A stretch of 64,000 nucleotides of DNA from Allium sativum (Eukaryota > Streptophyta > Magnoliopsida > Asparagales > Amaryllidaceae): contig CM060922.1 of the NCBI GenBank assembly GCA_030737875.1, positions 761,123,603 to 761,187,602 on the forward strand. The letters run 5' to 3'. Positions within the stretch are counted from its first letter, which is position 1; each line of letters begins with the position of its first letter. A program made the position numbers and the translations under genes. Below the pieces are notes generated by a model. That model saw nothing but the letters and a program-made list of their open reading frames with translations, made no database searches and had not been told where the DNA came from. Positions 30,837 to 44,393 of the stretch are shown in pieces.

Positions 30837-33800
30837 TGTAACGAACAACAAATCCATACTATCTGAGTTGACTACATACATCATACGTCCAACCCAAATA
30901 TCACAGAAATACGAATCGTTTTTTTTAGAAGAAAACGGTAGAAAAAGAACAGACATAACAACATAGAATTTCACATCGCAGCGGAACAAAATATAACATA
31001 TCAGAACTTTTGAAATACAAAACTTTAAATGTATAACATACACTTATCAGAGTACAACACTTACAACACAGCGGAAATAAAATACTATATATCTAACACT
31101 GAAGCCTCCTGCTCCAAGATCCTTTAGATAGATCTGTAAAATCCCGAATTACTTGACTGCCCGTACAAATTGGGCACCCAAGAGTTTAGGTAAAATAAAA
31201 CAAAATAAACTCCGGGTCAGTCATGGGACTGGTATGAGTAAACAATTTAAAACAGTTTAAGAAATAAACAATATCTCATAAGACCACTCCGTATAACACG
31301 GAACGGGTTTTTCCCTTATGAGAAGCCAAAACAATTGATTTAACTTTCAAATCCTTTTGAAAGAAAATGAAACCTTTATATCAAAACTCTTTTGATATTA
31401 TAATAGCATCTAAATTAAATAAATAACATTCTAGTGGAATGCTTTCCTCTCACGTTCCACATATATATAATATACAATCAAAACCGCGAGCACTTATTGG
31501 GAAATGAATTTCCGACTATGACAAGGTATCGAACCACCTTCCGATAGTGTATCTCTAGAGGAGAATACACTGGGTTCAACAAGAACCTCTTGTAACTCGG
31601 CCACACATGACCGACCACTCATTTCGCTTGAGTGTATCAAATGTATATCACCAACGGTTGGGATCAGCAACCATTTTCCCGAATGGGATAGCATAGAATA
31701 GAATAAAGAATGAAATGAATTTCTCTAGATAGGTGATAATACACCCTAATGGGAGCTACCCACATAGCCATGTTGTCTGCCCAATTTTTTTCATTTCCCG
31801 GTTGTTGAGGCCTGAGGCTACGATTACTTATAATTCATTGATAACACAATCACTTTGAATGCCAAATTGTCAGATCCGTTAATAATTAATTGATTTGCAC
31901 AAACATATTCTGGATATTATGCTAAGAGAATAAATTCTCCGCCACCATATATATCTATACAGACCAACATATGCGATCATTAGAAATACTCTGTCAGACA
32001 ATCGTCCATACACTTCATTCTGGGACTAAACGAAACCGAAGGCACAATTTCCATTAATAGCAAAGCCCTTGCACTCTACTCCGTCTACAATTATCTTCAT
32101 ATAATCTAATTCGCAATGCTCTTGCCAATACGGAGTGATTCTCGATAATACTCCAAACAGTCTCTCCATATTGACAACGATATTGGCAAACACTTTGATA
32201 GTCGGTTATTTAACTATCGAAGAAAAACAAACATTCATTCAAAGCATCAAACAAATCACTAGGTCTTTTAATTAATATTTCATCAATTAAAACACTTCTC
32301 TATTTCCTTATCCAAATTCGTTAACACGATATTTTCGATAATCATCTTGGCCTCTTACGCTATTAGGAAAACATTTCGATATATCGCCTTCTTTTATTTT
32401 CTATACGTAGAAAATATCTTCTATTTATAATTGGAAAACATTCCAATTACTTATCTTTTTCACGCTCGTTCATTTCAACACTCAGGAAATATTTATTATT
32501 ATATTTCCAAAATTCCACTTACTTGTGTTAAATCGATTGTTGTGTAAAACATCGTTACAAACAAGCCAAAATACTACATTTAACCAACTCTTATTCAAAT
32601 ATTTCTCTTCGAGACTGGATCTTGCTATTTATCGGTTAAAAATGAAATCAATCAAGTTGCGGTATAACTACTTCTCAGACCTTGACTGAAAACTAAAAAA
32701 CGTACTAGACCACTTACCTCGAATAATCAACATCATAAAAACTAATTATTCATTTTTAAATCCATATACGTTTCTCTTTCTAATTTTACTAGATTTCCTT
32801 TTTGTTTATAGTATTCTATTTTCAAGTTCGTTTACTTATCGAATTCTATATATATATATCGATACATTGATTTCTAACTATCAAAAAAAAATTAAACTCC
32901 TTAAATTCCTGGAAAATTTCGTCATAACCTCCTTTGTACCGGTCGATAGTTCAAACCTCAACTCGCCTCTCTAGGCCCTTTCCATTCGAAAAGAAAATCA
33001 AAAAGCCAAGTTGCTTGCCGATTCGGCGCATAAAAACTCATATGGAATTTAAACATGTACCTTATCGTTGGGCACACAAATTATAACCTTCATACACTTC
33101 ATCCCATACCTGTCTAACCCATATACGTCCACTCCTAATTTATTACAACTCAACCTAGTCATTTTAAATTAACTCGCTAATTTATTCTTTAATTAACTCT
33201 TTTGCCTATTTCACTTTTTATTTGAACATATCACGTTCAAATATAAATTAATTTTTTTATAAAACAATCGAATGCCATTTCTAATATAATTTTCATATTC
33301 GATTTCGAATATGAATTTACAAACCCCTTTTGTTGATCCAAAGTCCAATTTCGATTTAAAATTCCATTAACTAATTTTTCTTCAAATTTGTTAATTCTGC
33401 TCAACAATTAAACATCTGATTTGATTTTGTTTCAAGAATCATTTCATTACTCCACTCGAGTTTAGATATTATTTATAACTCAAATCTGGATTTTTCCTAA
33501 ATGAAATTCAGATTCTATTTACTTAAAATCCTTCTATTTATTTAAATAAACTGTTATGGTTTTATAATGGTTATGGCGTTGTTTTTCTGAAAATTTGATT
33601 TTGACATAACTCAAAATCTATTCAACGAAATCCATATTTTTCTCTTCCAGTAGAAAACTATTATCAAATTGGTCATGACGATTCTTGTTTCAAAGAATTC
33701 CAACTTAAACTGATTTCTATATACTCGATTGAAGTTCAAAACGCTAATTTACGAACTATCGCACTGCAGCGAGCTCATTTTAATTATATTTAAATATAAA

Positions 33801-35130
33801 CTTAGTTTATAAATAAATTTCAATCTCGTTCTAATATATATCTTAGTATATATTCAATTCAGTTTTCAAATCCAACTTAACATTTCTGATTTTCTCTAAT
33901 TGTCGATTTTTCATTACTTGGTTATAAATTTATTTATAACTCAATTTGCTATATTAAATTCCAATTCCCTTTATAAATAAATTATTTATAAAATTAATCG
34001 ATTTCTAATTGTAAATCCTTAGATTTATCTCAATTTAGTTTTTATTCTGAATTCTCGAATAAAATATATCGTTCCCTTTTCGAAAACGTTTTCTAATCCC
34101 TTTTTAAATTCATACTTGAATTTAAAATGTCAAATAAATCTAATGATAATTATCTCCCTTTATTTATAAACATCATTAATAAATTTCCTGTCCTTGTTTA
34201 ATATATATACTAAAACAAGTTCTCATTTCAAAACCCTTTTGAAATTCTATTCCTATTGGAATATTTTATTTTTACAACTTATAAATAAAATCATAGAATC
34301 TATTTTCATATTTAATTATAGTTTCTATCTAATACAAATTTAATACCCTTTCTGGAAATAATTTGGTTTTATAAATTCGACGTAGTCGAATTCATATCAT
34401 AAATCCTTTTAGATTTATTTTAGTTCAACTTACATTCTGAACATCGAAATAAATTTCAACGTTTCCCTTTTAAATCAATTCACAATTCATTTTAAATTTA
34501 TATTTGAATTTAAATATTTTAATTTTTCCAAATGATATTTTTTCACCTTTCTTTATAAACATGGTTTATATTACCTGTTTACATTTTAAACAAGTCTCAT
34601 TTCAAATCCATTTGAAACTATAATTTCTACTTTGGAAAAATAAATTTCCCTTTTATAGTTCACACTTGTATTTACATTTTCCCAATTATCCAATGATAAT
34701 TCATTTCTCTTAATTTATAAACAACGTTTATAAATTCACTTCAGTTCCCTGATTATCTAATGAAAATCATTCCATTTTATTTGTAAACACCGTTTATAAA
34801 TTTACTTCAATTTCCTGTATTGTTTAATTTATAAACATCGTTTATAAATTCAGTACTTGTTTTATTTATTCAAAACAAGTTAATATTTCTCAGTCCAACG
34901 AAATTTGAATTATATTTTTAGAAAAATAGATTTCCCCTTTTAAATCTCAATCTTCCTTTTCACGATATTTTTAGATATCAACATTTGGGCCCAATGATAT
35001 TTTAAACAATCAACAAACAGACAATTATCAATCATAGGTTTTATAACACATCATATACGATAATATATATGAAAACAAACAAATAAAAATATTTTTGAGG
35101 AATCCAGTTGGATCCCTCCAACCTGTTTTC

Positions 35131-35722
35131 CTGCATCCACAGACGTTAGCCAACATAAATAATACCCATCCGGCTTCGAGGCAGGATATCGCGGTATAAA
35201 AGGTCATCCACTATCATTGCGTGGGGAGCATAGAGTCATCCGCTAATGATACTGTGGGAATCCACTAATGATACTACGGAACTATCCAATCACCAATATA
35301 TATATATATATATATATAATAAACACAAACACCAAGCCTAAATAACTAATATATTATATAAAAATAGGCACAGTAATATTTTAATGCAACCAAACGACCA
35401 TCAATTCATCAAATATTTTTTAACGATTAAAAATAATTCTAAATAATAAATTTAGTGAGATTTACTCACCGTGATTGTTATTTTACGAAATAAATCGGAG
35501 AGCGTTCAAGTTAAATCCCAACTGATGCTTGAAAATTCCCAAACCAACACCCGATTGCATCTTCTGCAACTACAACTCCATGGGACCGATTTATTCATTT
35601 GATTACCTCGTACAAGATTTTATTTTAGCATTCATTAGATATACAAATTATACCGGTTAAGTGGATCAAAGGAAAAACTCAAAATATGATTTCTTATATA
35701 ATTTAAACAACAGTTTTTTTAC
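35131..35722 (-). other. Intron-like stretch in the minus-strand giant LTR
   Basis: In element sense, donor AAG|GTAAAA (35722) and acceptor GGATGCAG| (35131) bound 592 bp. The exon-side hairpin GTTGGA-GGGA-TCCAAC follows. An upstream hairpin ATCCTGC-CTCGAA-GCCGGAT has one mismatch. Confidence 0.4.
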
Positions 35723-37171
35723 CTTAATGAAATTTGCCTTCTCCTTCACGCAGCCTTCCATTGCTACAACAAATGAAAATGCCAAATATAACTCCACTGT
35801 TGAACTAATTAACCAGATCCCCTAACTCCCCCTTTCCATAACTGCCGAATCCCAAAAAAGGATCTGAATTTCACCAAATCCCTTAATTCGTTTTTATCAA
35901 TTTTGCATTGCACAGTTCGACTATCAGAACACTGACCTGCTCCTTATACTAGCGTCGCCATTTTCATAACGATCTCCCTCCTGTAAACTATTGTATAACT
36001 GAGATAAATCCCCCAAACTCATTACCTAGCTTGCCTCTAACTGTTGTGATTTCCAGTAAATGCGTCGATGGCCTAGCCACTTCCTGGGACATCACGACTT
36101 CCATCCCTAAACTCCACCTCGTCAACTTCATCACGTTGTCACTAAGACTTGAAACTCGATCCCCTCTTACCCTTCGCGTTGCTCCAGGTCAGAACCCCAA
36201 ATCCATCGCGCCCATCCTTTTTGCCATCGACTTCCAAATCATGGCATCACACCCTACAGACATCACCCCGTAACCATATCGCAACTTCCATCTCCGTGAA
36301 TCACAATTGGCTTGAACCCTAATTCGCTGTTCGAGATTGAACGCCCCAGATTCCATCGCGATAGAACATAACACACACGCATTGAAAATCCTCTCGAACC
36401 AATACGAATTCGCGCCTTAGCTACTGTTGAAAATTGATCTGCCTTGTTCTTCGATTTACTGAATGAATTTATCCTTTTTTTGTTTTGGTAAAGTTTGATT
36501 TACTTCGATGCTCTGATTTTGATTTTATTGGAAATACTGGATAAACGAGTTAAAGGGGTGGGTCGGCTTCAAACCAGTGGATTTGAGCAGTGGACATATT
36601 CTTGTTTTGAGGAATCGAATGGTTTTCAATTATTTTTTTAATTCGACAGAAGGAAAAAAAACAACAATTAAAACGAGAAAGTAAAGAGGGAAGATGGAGG
36701 TATTGTGGTATACTTATAAATGAAGAATACTTCGTTATGAAGGAATAATATGTGCGTAGGTTATAAGTGGAAGTATACCAAATTAAACATGATTTGATTT
36801 TTTATTTAATTTTATTTGATTTGATTTAAAAAGATTTTCATTCTTTTTAAATAGATACCGATTTCATTTCGAACCTATCCGCAATCAAATATATCGAGGT
36901 CCATTAATTTAAATCACGAACCGCTATTTTAGCGTATAGACCGACATTTAAATGTTATAACGATATTCTGAGCTCAACAGAATATATTTTGAAATTTAAT
37001 TTGAATATATATATATATAAAAAAAACCATAATAAATTAATATAATTTAATTTAAATTCAGAAACAAATCAATTTCTCAATAATAAATTATTATTATTAT
37101 CATTCATAAACAAATACCATTTATTTTGATCACCGAAATCATTTCGATTCAGTTCTAATTTTGAATTCAAA

Positions 37172-37176
37172 TATTT
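37172..37176. repeat. Left target-site duplication TATTT of the solo LTR
   Basis: Perfect partner at 43052-43056. Confidence 0.88.
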
Positions 37177-40100
37177 TGAAGCGACCCGAACTTCCCCAAT
37201 CTCCGAAGAGAAGAGAAAGAATGAATTACTGTGAGGACAAGACGAATCAGAACACAAACATAAGAACATTTCATTGTCCATCAGAATACAAGAATATACA
37301 GAGAATGAATGAATAAAATACATTCGATAAATATTAGAGATTACAATAAATTACATAGCAGCGGAAAAAGATACAAAACACAGCTAAAAGGAATATACGG
37401 ATACAGAGCTTTCCGAATATCATTCCAGCTATAAACCAGGTTCCTGTGAATATAAATTTGCAAAACTTAAACTACTAGCTGCCCGTGTCAAAATAAGGGC
37501 ACCCAGAGTTTAGGTTAAAACAATAAACTCCATGTCAGTCTTGTGACTGGTGTGAGAACTAAAACAGTTATTAATCTTTGTTTTAAAGTTAGGTAAATCA
37601 AGGGACCATGCCATATAACACCGAATGGGTTTCCTCCCAAGAATACCAGTGCATAAAACAACAGCGCAATGCTAAATAAAGAATAGTGAAGCTATTATAA
37701 GACCCAGGTCCTATCACACAATGCAACGCAAGCCGGGGATAGGGTTTTCCCTTATAATAGCCAAACATGCTTGGTACGTTTAAAAAAAAATCATTTGATA
37801 CTATTTTAAGTGCATAGTATATAAAACAACTTCAAATCATAAGTATCAATCATAGACGGCATAAGTGCCCCATACCACTATGTCGCCATATATAGGATTA
37901 CAACTAAAACCGAAATGTCTCGTATTGGAAATTGGATTTCCATCTGTGAACCGAGGCAAGCGATCGTCCTCTACCGAATTCGAGACACTCTAGCCCGCCC
38001 CTCAGGCAAGCGCGCATGCAAGCCTTGGATCGTCAGGGCTGGTCCACCAATGTGGATTATTATGCCTGAACACTGCGTTTCTCCGCCCTTTGGGGCGTAA
38101 ATGAGCCAAATGACTCCATCGGCTCCACATAGTCACTGATATATCCGAGGTGCCTCGCAATCCAACAACCACACAGGTGAAAATAATTTAAATGTCAGGG
38201 CTAGTAGGTCACTGACACCACCCTAGCTAGAAGAAAACGCATGTCCTCCCTGAGGACCTCTCCTGTTTTTGGTTCACAACCGGGGTGTGAACCTCGCGAA
38301 TCAACGCTACACAAAGCTATGCCACATAGGCCATGCTTTGATCATCAACCACAAGACTTTGATTTTCAACAGAAGCCTTGATCATTTGCCACTTAGGCAT
38401 GCCACACGGACAATTCACTCCATGCGATTGATATCCATCAATATATAACTCCTGAGCTCGTACGTCTCAGAGAAGGGCGTTAAGCAAGAGAATAAATTCT
38501 CCGCCGCCAAACAGATATATATTTAATAGAAAACAATCACACAGAATAAAATCCAATGTCAGATACATAGTCCATTTACAAGTTTTCTGGGTCTGAACGA
38601 AACCGGAGGCACCTTGTACCTCGCATATCCATCGATCTCCAAGTACGTCTAGACGATCACCAACCGATTCCCTCCTCTTGGGTGTACATCCCAATCAAGA
38701 TCATCAGTAATCACCCAAACGATGTGAAGACCTTCGGTCTTCGACCACTGTCTTCATCCTCGACACATCGTCGAATCAGTTATTCAGAATGGGATAAACC
38801 CGGTCTTTCTGAATAACTCGCGTATATAATAAACCAGTGTTACACAAACACAACATACGCCTCATTCCAATTCAGAATATTCTTTTATTCAAATATTCTT
38901 ACACTTTGGGAAAGGTTCCCATTAATTTTATCAAAGATAAATTCTTTAAATTTATTCTTTAATCTTCCTTTGAATATCATTTCAAACAATATTATGGTTT
39001 TCCAAACTAGTCGGGATTAGCGATCCTTACCGAAGTAATCATTTATTAAATTTCCCAATCCCAACCTATTCATCCCATGAAGTAAAACTGGTAATACTTC
39101 ATATCTAACACCACGGTGTTATTGGTAAATTCAATTACCATTTAACGTTTAAATCTAATTAAAGATTTAACTATCGCCTGGAGCAAAACTGGTGATACTC
39201 CTTCCTCGATCATTTCAATCTAATTAAAGATTCATTAAAACTCCACTTGGTTTTTAATCTTCCCAAAAATCAATATTAATGATTGTTTAACTTGGGAAAC
39301 CATATCCTGTCTTTAACTGGGTTAAAGAACCATTGTCATTTAAAACACGGTTCACGATAAACCCCAAAAATCAATTCAATTTCAATTCCAATTAAATACC
39401 ATTTAATTGGTATACTTCATTAAATCTAAATAAAAAGATTTAATCTTTTTCTCAACTGCGTTTAAGAACAGCGCTAATGAAGACACCATTCACTACAAAC
39501 CCAAATCCCATTTGATATTAAATACAAGGCTCTGAATAGAAAATATATCGGCTTATATTCAATATCAAATTCTACGACCAACCAATATCGTATTGGAAAT
39601 AACGATATAAATATATCTTTCAAATTTCCATAACAATATCTGTATAATCACGAAATCCAACATCGAAATATTCCAAAGACAATTTCGATTCAAATCCATT
39701 TCCACTTTATATATTGGAAATTCTGGTTATTTTCAAAACCATTTCAAATCCACTTTATTTATTTTAAAAATAAATGGGATTATAATTCTAGTTCAAAACT
39801 AGTTCATTTCGATAAAAATCTATTTTTATCTTTTCAAATTTGGAATTTTTCATCCCAATTCTTCACAAATCATTTCTTATGATTTTACACAAATTATTAC
39901 TATTTTTAATAATTTTATCAAGGCTCGTATAGTCGATTTCCATAAACGGCCATCGAACTGCACTTACAACGACGTTTTCCAAATTCGATTTGGACATAAT
40001 TCCAAATCCAACCGTTAGATTTCAAATCTCTAATATTCGTTAGAAAGCTCTTTTTGATACGAAACCAACGGTTCCGGTTTTAGGAGAATCCGACGGTCGG

Positions 40101-40896
40101 ATCTCCCACAATGTCCATTCGAAGTCAATGGTCGAAATTCGCGAACTGCCGCAGCGCAGCGCGTTCTATTCAGGCCATTATATAATATATATTTAGTCGA
40201 TTTCCTTTTAAAACATATTTTATAAATCGTTTTAAATTCGTTTTCAAAACGATTTCAACTTCATATTCAATTTCTAATCCAAATTGAATATTCCATATCA
40301 TTAATCTATAAATGATAATATTTTCAAAACGTTTTATTTTGAAATCACTTCCTTTTCGATATTCATTATAAAAATGAATAAAACCGATATAAATATCGTT
40401 CACGTCAAAATAGCGCCAATCTAACCAACACGGCTTTATATATTTATATTTCAAATATTTCTTTTCAAATATTTCTCTTTTAAATATTTCTTTTCAAATA
40501 TTTCTATTTCAAATATTTTTATTTCAAAACTAGAATGAGGCCCAGTCAATTACCATAGATTTTATTTTTATGGATTTCCATACAACACATGTATATATCA
40601 ATATAAACAATCATCCATCATCCAGAGTGCACTACTCAAATGCATAAGCATTCAATATAAATAATCAACGCTTACAACAGCCTGTCAACCAATCGATCAA
40701 CATACAACTAAACAATTGGGATTAGTGTACGTCAATATCATCCCAACACCCGTATGGGGTTTCAATCAATCAAACACATATTTTATTTGTGCAGTTGGGC
40801 GATGTGTAAAATTTATCGTCCCAATCAATATCAGCCAAATCGGTGTACATAAACAAATCGCTCGATTTGTAAATGAGTATTTATTTTACTTCAAAA

Positions 40897-40971
40897 CATG
40901 AATATATATTTTATTTCAACACATGAATATATATTTTATTTCAACACATGAATATATATTTTATTTCAACA
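40897..40971. repeat. Three 25-bp tandem units
   Basis: ATGAATATATATTTTATTTC followed by AACAC, three near-identical head-to-tail copies within the solo LTR. Confidence 0.85.
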
Positions 40972-41283
40972 CAATCAACAGTCAAATTTCACAACACAAA
41001 CAATCACACAAGTTGTCCATGGCCTGTGGACGACGGGGAGCAGTTTATATATGCAGTAATAAAATAAATAACTGAACAGAAAATTTTAATGAGGAGTTCT
41101 CACCGAGTGATCCACTCCGCCGTGCTTTAGCGGACGATGGCTTGGATTTACCCACTATTCCAACTCAATCTTTTTACGTTGTTCATAAATAAAATCACAT
41201 ATTTAATATGATGTTTATATTGTAAAGATCACATTTTTATTTCAGTACTATTCATATAAAAATCACATTTTTATACGGCTACT

Positions 41284-41533
41284 ATATAAATAAAAATCGT
41301 ATTTTTATTTCAAATCTAAATATATAAAAATCGTATTTTTACTTCAAATCTAAATATATAAAAATAGTATTTTTACTTCAAATCTAAATATATAAAAATC
41401 GTATTTTTACTTCGAATCTAAATATATAAAAATCATATTTTTACTTCAAATTTAAATATATAAAAATCATATTTTTACTTCTAATCTAAATATATAAAAA
41501 TCGTATTTTACTCCAAATCTAAATATATAAAAA
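41284..41533. repeat. 34-bp tandem array, about 7 units
   Basis: Units contain AATATATAAAAATCGTATTT then TTACTTCAAATCTA. Imperfect copies lie just upstream (plus-strand left) from about 41215. Confidence 0.88.
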
Positions 41534-41536
41534 TTT

Positions 41537-41632
41537 AATCTTTCTGTTTTGAAAAAAACTAATCTTTTTGTTTTGAAAAATCTAATCCTTTTGTTTTGAA
41601 AAAAACTAATCTTTTTGTTTTGAAAAATCTAA
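41537..41632. repeat. 24-bp tandem array, about 4 units
   Basis: AATCTTTTTGTTTTGAAAAA with ACT or TCT spacers, directly adjoining the 34-bp array. Confidence 0.82.
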
Positions 41633-43213
41633 GAATGATCATTGTAATTAAAAAAACTGAAAATAAACAATGTGATAAAAATAAATAAAATATACGAGAA
41701 AACGCTCACTGTTGCTTCATCGTTCAGGAACAGGAACCCGCTCAAACCCTCTGACCTAGCCGCGCCGCCACTGGAGACTTCCTGCACCTGATCGGTCGCC
41801 GCCACGATGATGCCCCCAGTGCCACCGTTCACCGCGCCGAGTTGCTCCAGGTCCGGTCCCCCCCATCTGCACGGAAAACGAGCCCGAACCCTAGCCCTTT
41901 GAGCTCCAAAATCGAACACCATCACTCGTGATTCCTCATCCCCGCCATATGGATTGGAAGGGGATAAAGAGTGCTTCCGTTCTATGTTGAAATCTCGATT
42001 TAATTACTGGTATTTTGGAAGAGATTTAGAGGACAAAGATGGAGGATTTCGGTCGTGCGTTTTGGGAGAGAGCGGCGGGATTCAATGTTTGACCAATGGT
42101 TGGGGCTTTGACCAATAAAGACTAAGGGTTAGATTTATATAAATTTATATTTTAATTTCGAAAATACCCTTGTGTTGATACGAACTTGAAATCAAACTTA
42201 ACGACTGTCGCCCCTAGCCAAATACCCCCATTCCGAACACAATGGGATATGCTTCGTAACCCAACTCGGCTGTTACGATCAGTTTTGCTTGAAATCAAAA
42301 TATAAATCAATATATTCAATTTTAAACGTACATTTCAATTTACTGGGGTCACATACGGACTCGAAAAATTCTAAAAAAATTATTTCTAGCCTCGTATTGA
42401 CGATACGGTCCTAACAAAATTAATTTCATAAAATTCTGAGACCATTTGAAAAATGGCCATTTTCTGGTCGATCAAAATTGACTAAAACTATCAAAACACA
42501 TTTTCCTTTGCCACGCTCACATATTGATTCAGAAAATTATGGAAATTTGAATCTAGCAATAATTCGACATCCCGGATCCAACAAAAGTGGTTTCGTTGAA
42601 AACAGAGGTCGTTTGCAAAATGGATATTTTTAAAAACTTTATATATATTAAAATATATAAAAATTCCACAACGATATTTCTGAATTTTCAACTGGGCATA
42701 ACTTTTTACTCCCGCTATGAAATTTCAATTTTTCGGATTTATTGGAAAGATATTTTCAAATAGATTCTAATATTTTTTATTTCGCCAAAATCTGGCTTAT
42801 TTTGAATCCTGTACATTCATTTGAACTTTGAAATCGAATTTTTGAACTACCACGCCATTTTCAATTCCTTTTAAAATTGAAATAAAATATTTATATTATA
42901 ACGACGATTCAAATAAATATATACGTTCTAATTCTATTCAAAATAAATTTCTCGTCGCTGTTATTTAAAATAATTCATTTTGAATATTCAAAATTCATTA
43001 AAATTGCCAAAATAAAAAATTTAAATTGGCTCAGATTTCTGGGTTATTACATATTTTCATTTTCGAATTACGATAATTTAATATGTTGATATTAAATCGA
43101 AATCGATTAATAAATCGATAACTTAATATATAAATTCATTTATATTATCAACTAAATATTTAAAACGATATTAAATATTTAAAATAAACAGACCAAAAAT
43201 TCGGGTCGTTACA

Positions 43214-43231
43214 TTCTCCCCCCCCCCCCCC
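43214..43231 (-). promoter_or_regulatory. Polypurine tract
   Basis: In element sense, 14 G followed by AGAA abut the LTR start. The upstream hairpin counterpart (43238-43256) is degenerate. The homopolymer length may be an assembly estimate. Confidence 0.85.
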
Positions 43232-44378
43232 TTAGAAGAATTTCTTCCCCAAAATTACTAAGGTAGGAAAAGTGCTATAAACCTATTTACTTTGCAAAAT
43301 TTCACTTATGTTGAAACTCAACTCTTCATATTTCAACAAATTTAGTTCTACCAAAACTTTTGGTTTCCATTTACATTGCACACCATATATGTTCACATTC
43401 AATTAATCTGAATGATTTACAATCAATATATTCACATCCATTTCATATTCCATTCATATACATTTAAATTCATATTCAATTTATGTGCACTCAATTGTAT
43501 TCAAATTGATTTTAGTTAATTCATTCACTTCGAAACATTTAACTTGTTTAAGTTAAATCTAAATTCCAGTATTCATATTCCCTGGTTTCTATTTCAAATC
43601 CTTTTGAAATCACATAATTGTATATGTATATTTATAATCACTTCGAATTAAAAACATTTGAATTTTCCAACCAAACTTGTTTTCTTTCAAATCAATACTT
43701 TTCTAAGTTAGCAGTTCATCACTTAGAAACTCAAAAATGAACGCTGATGACGCTGCAGTCATCATCAGAATTATTTCTCAGGCACTGAAGTGAGTTCAGT
43801 GCTTTAACAACTTCAAAATCCATTCAGACGATTTTTATTCAAAAATCCTTCCAAAAAAGTTATATTATTTTAATATACTTCAGAAAATATTTTCCCGCTT
43901 CCGAGGATTTAAATTTCAAATTCCGATTTAAATTCAATTCCAGTTTATCTCATATGTATATCTTATTCATGTACAAGTTATATTTGGTTACGTATTACCA
44001 TTTCAATTTTATAATTCCATTTGATTATAATATTAATATCCAACACATCCATACATTATAATAATTTCAAAAAATTATTCTTTTTCTATCAAAAATAGAA
44101 TTTTTGGGTAAAATTATTTCATTTACCCACTTTAAAACAATATTATGTCAAAAATTTTTGTTCGAGTGTTCAGAAATTCATATCGACTTCGTGGCGTCCC
44201 ACGATTCGATCAGAATTCATAACCCTCTCAACAGACAAACCAACATAATATAAAACAATTTTTATATCAATTAACAAATACGCTCTCTCGTATATATACA
44301 CTCAACTCATTCTAGGGTACTACTGACCCTATCTCTTATGAGCACATCCCACCAAAGCCTAGGTATTCGCTCAACCTA
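43232..44378 (-). other. Non-coding interior of the second giant-LTR element
   Basis: AT-rich, with no gag/pol similarity and no notable open frame. In element sense it starts like the interior of element 1 (CGAGAGAGCGTATTTGT near the PBS). An inverted repeat GATGACGCTGCAGTCATCATC lies at about 43746. Confidence 0.75.
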
Positions 44379-44391
44379 AGCTCTGATACCA
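44379..44391 (-). promoter_or_regulatory. Primer-binding site (tRNA-iMet)
   Basis: Plus-strand AGCTCTGATACCA, TGGTATCAGAGCT in element sense, 2 bp from the 5' LTR. Confidence 0.92.
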
Positions 44392-44393
44392 AC

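Larger units (their letters stand above)
37177..43051 (-). repeat. Solo LTR, 5875 bp, nested in an LTR
   Basis: Runs from TGAAGCGACCC to GGTTATTACA on the plus strand, with TATTT duplicated at 37172-37176 and 43052-43056. The intact partner LTR shows the empty site as AAATATTTTTATTTTCG near 50722. Orientation is minus, judged from the TGTAATAACCC start and homology with other LTRs. No interior, PBS or PPT is present, so it is the product of LTR-LTR recombination. It contains tandem arrays at 40897-40971, 41284-41533 and 41537-41632. A 98-codon frame at 41629-41925 (minus) sits in the GC-rich leader and is not recognisable. Confidence 0.93.
30837..43213 (-). repeat. 3' LTR of the second giant-LTR element, split by a solo LTR
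   Basis: LTR sequence is 30837-37176 plus 43057-43213, about 6.5 kb in total, matching the 6490-bp partner at 44394-50883. Landmarks in minus sense are the start TGTAACGACCCG at 43213, the donor-acceptor pair at 35722/35131, and GAAGCCTCCTGCTCC (plus strand) at 31101-31115. No gene lies in it. Short frames such as 36031-36273 fall in the GC-rich leader. Confidence 0.9.

Noticed and set aside
41629..41925. 98-codon minus frame with a hydrophobic C-terminus as a membrane protein gene
   Set aside because: It starts in the GC-rich LTR leader and its hydrophobic tail is translated from T-rich low-complexity DNA. There is no homologous frame in related LTRs.
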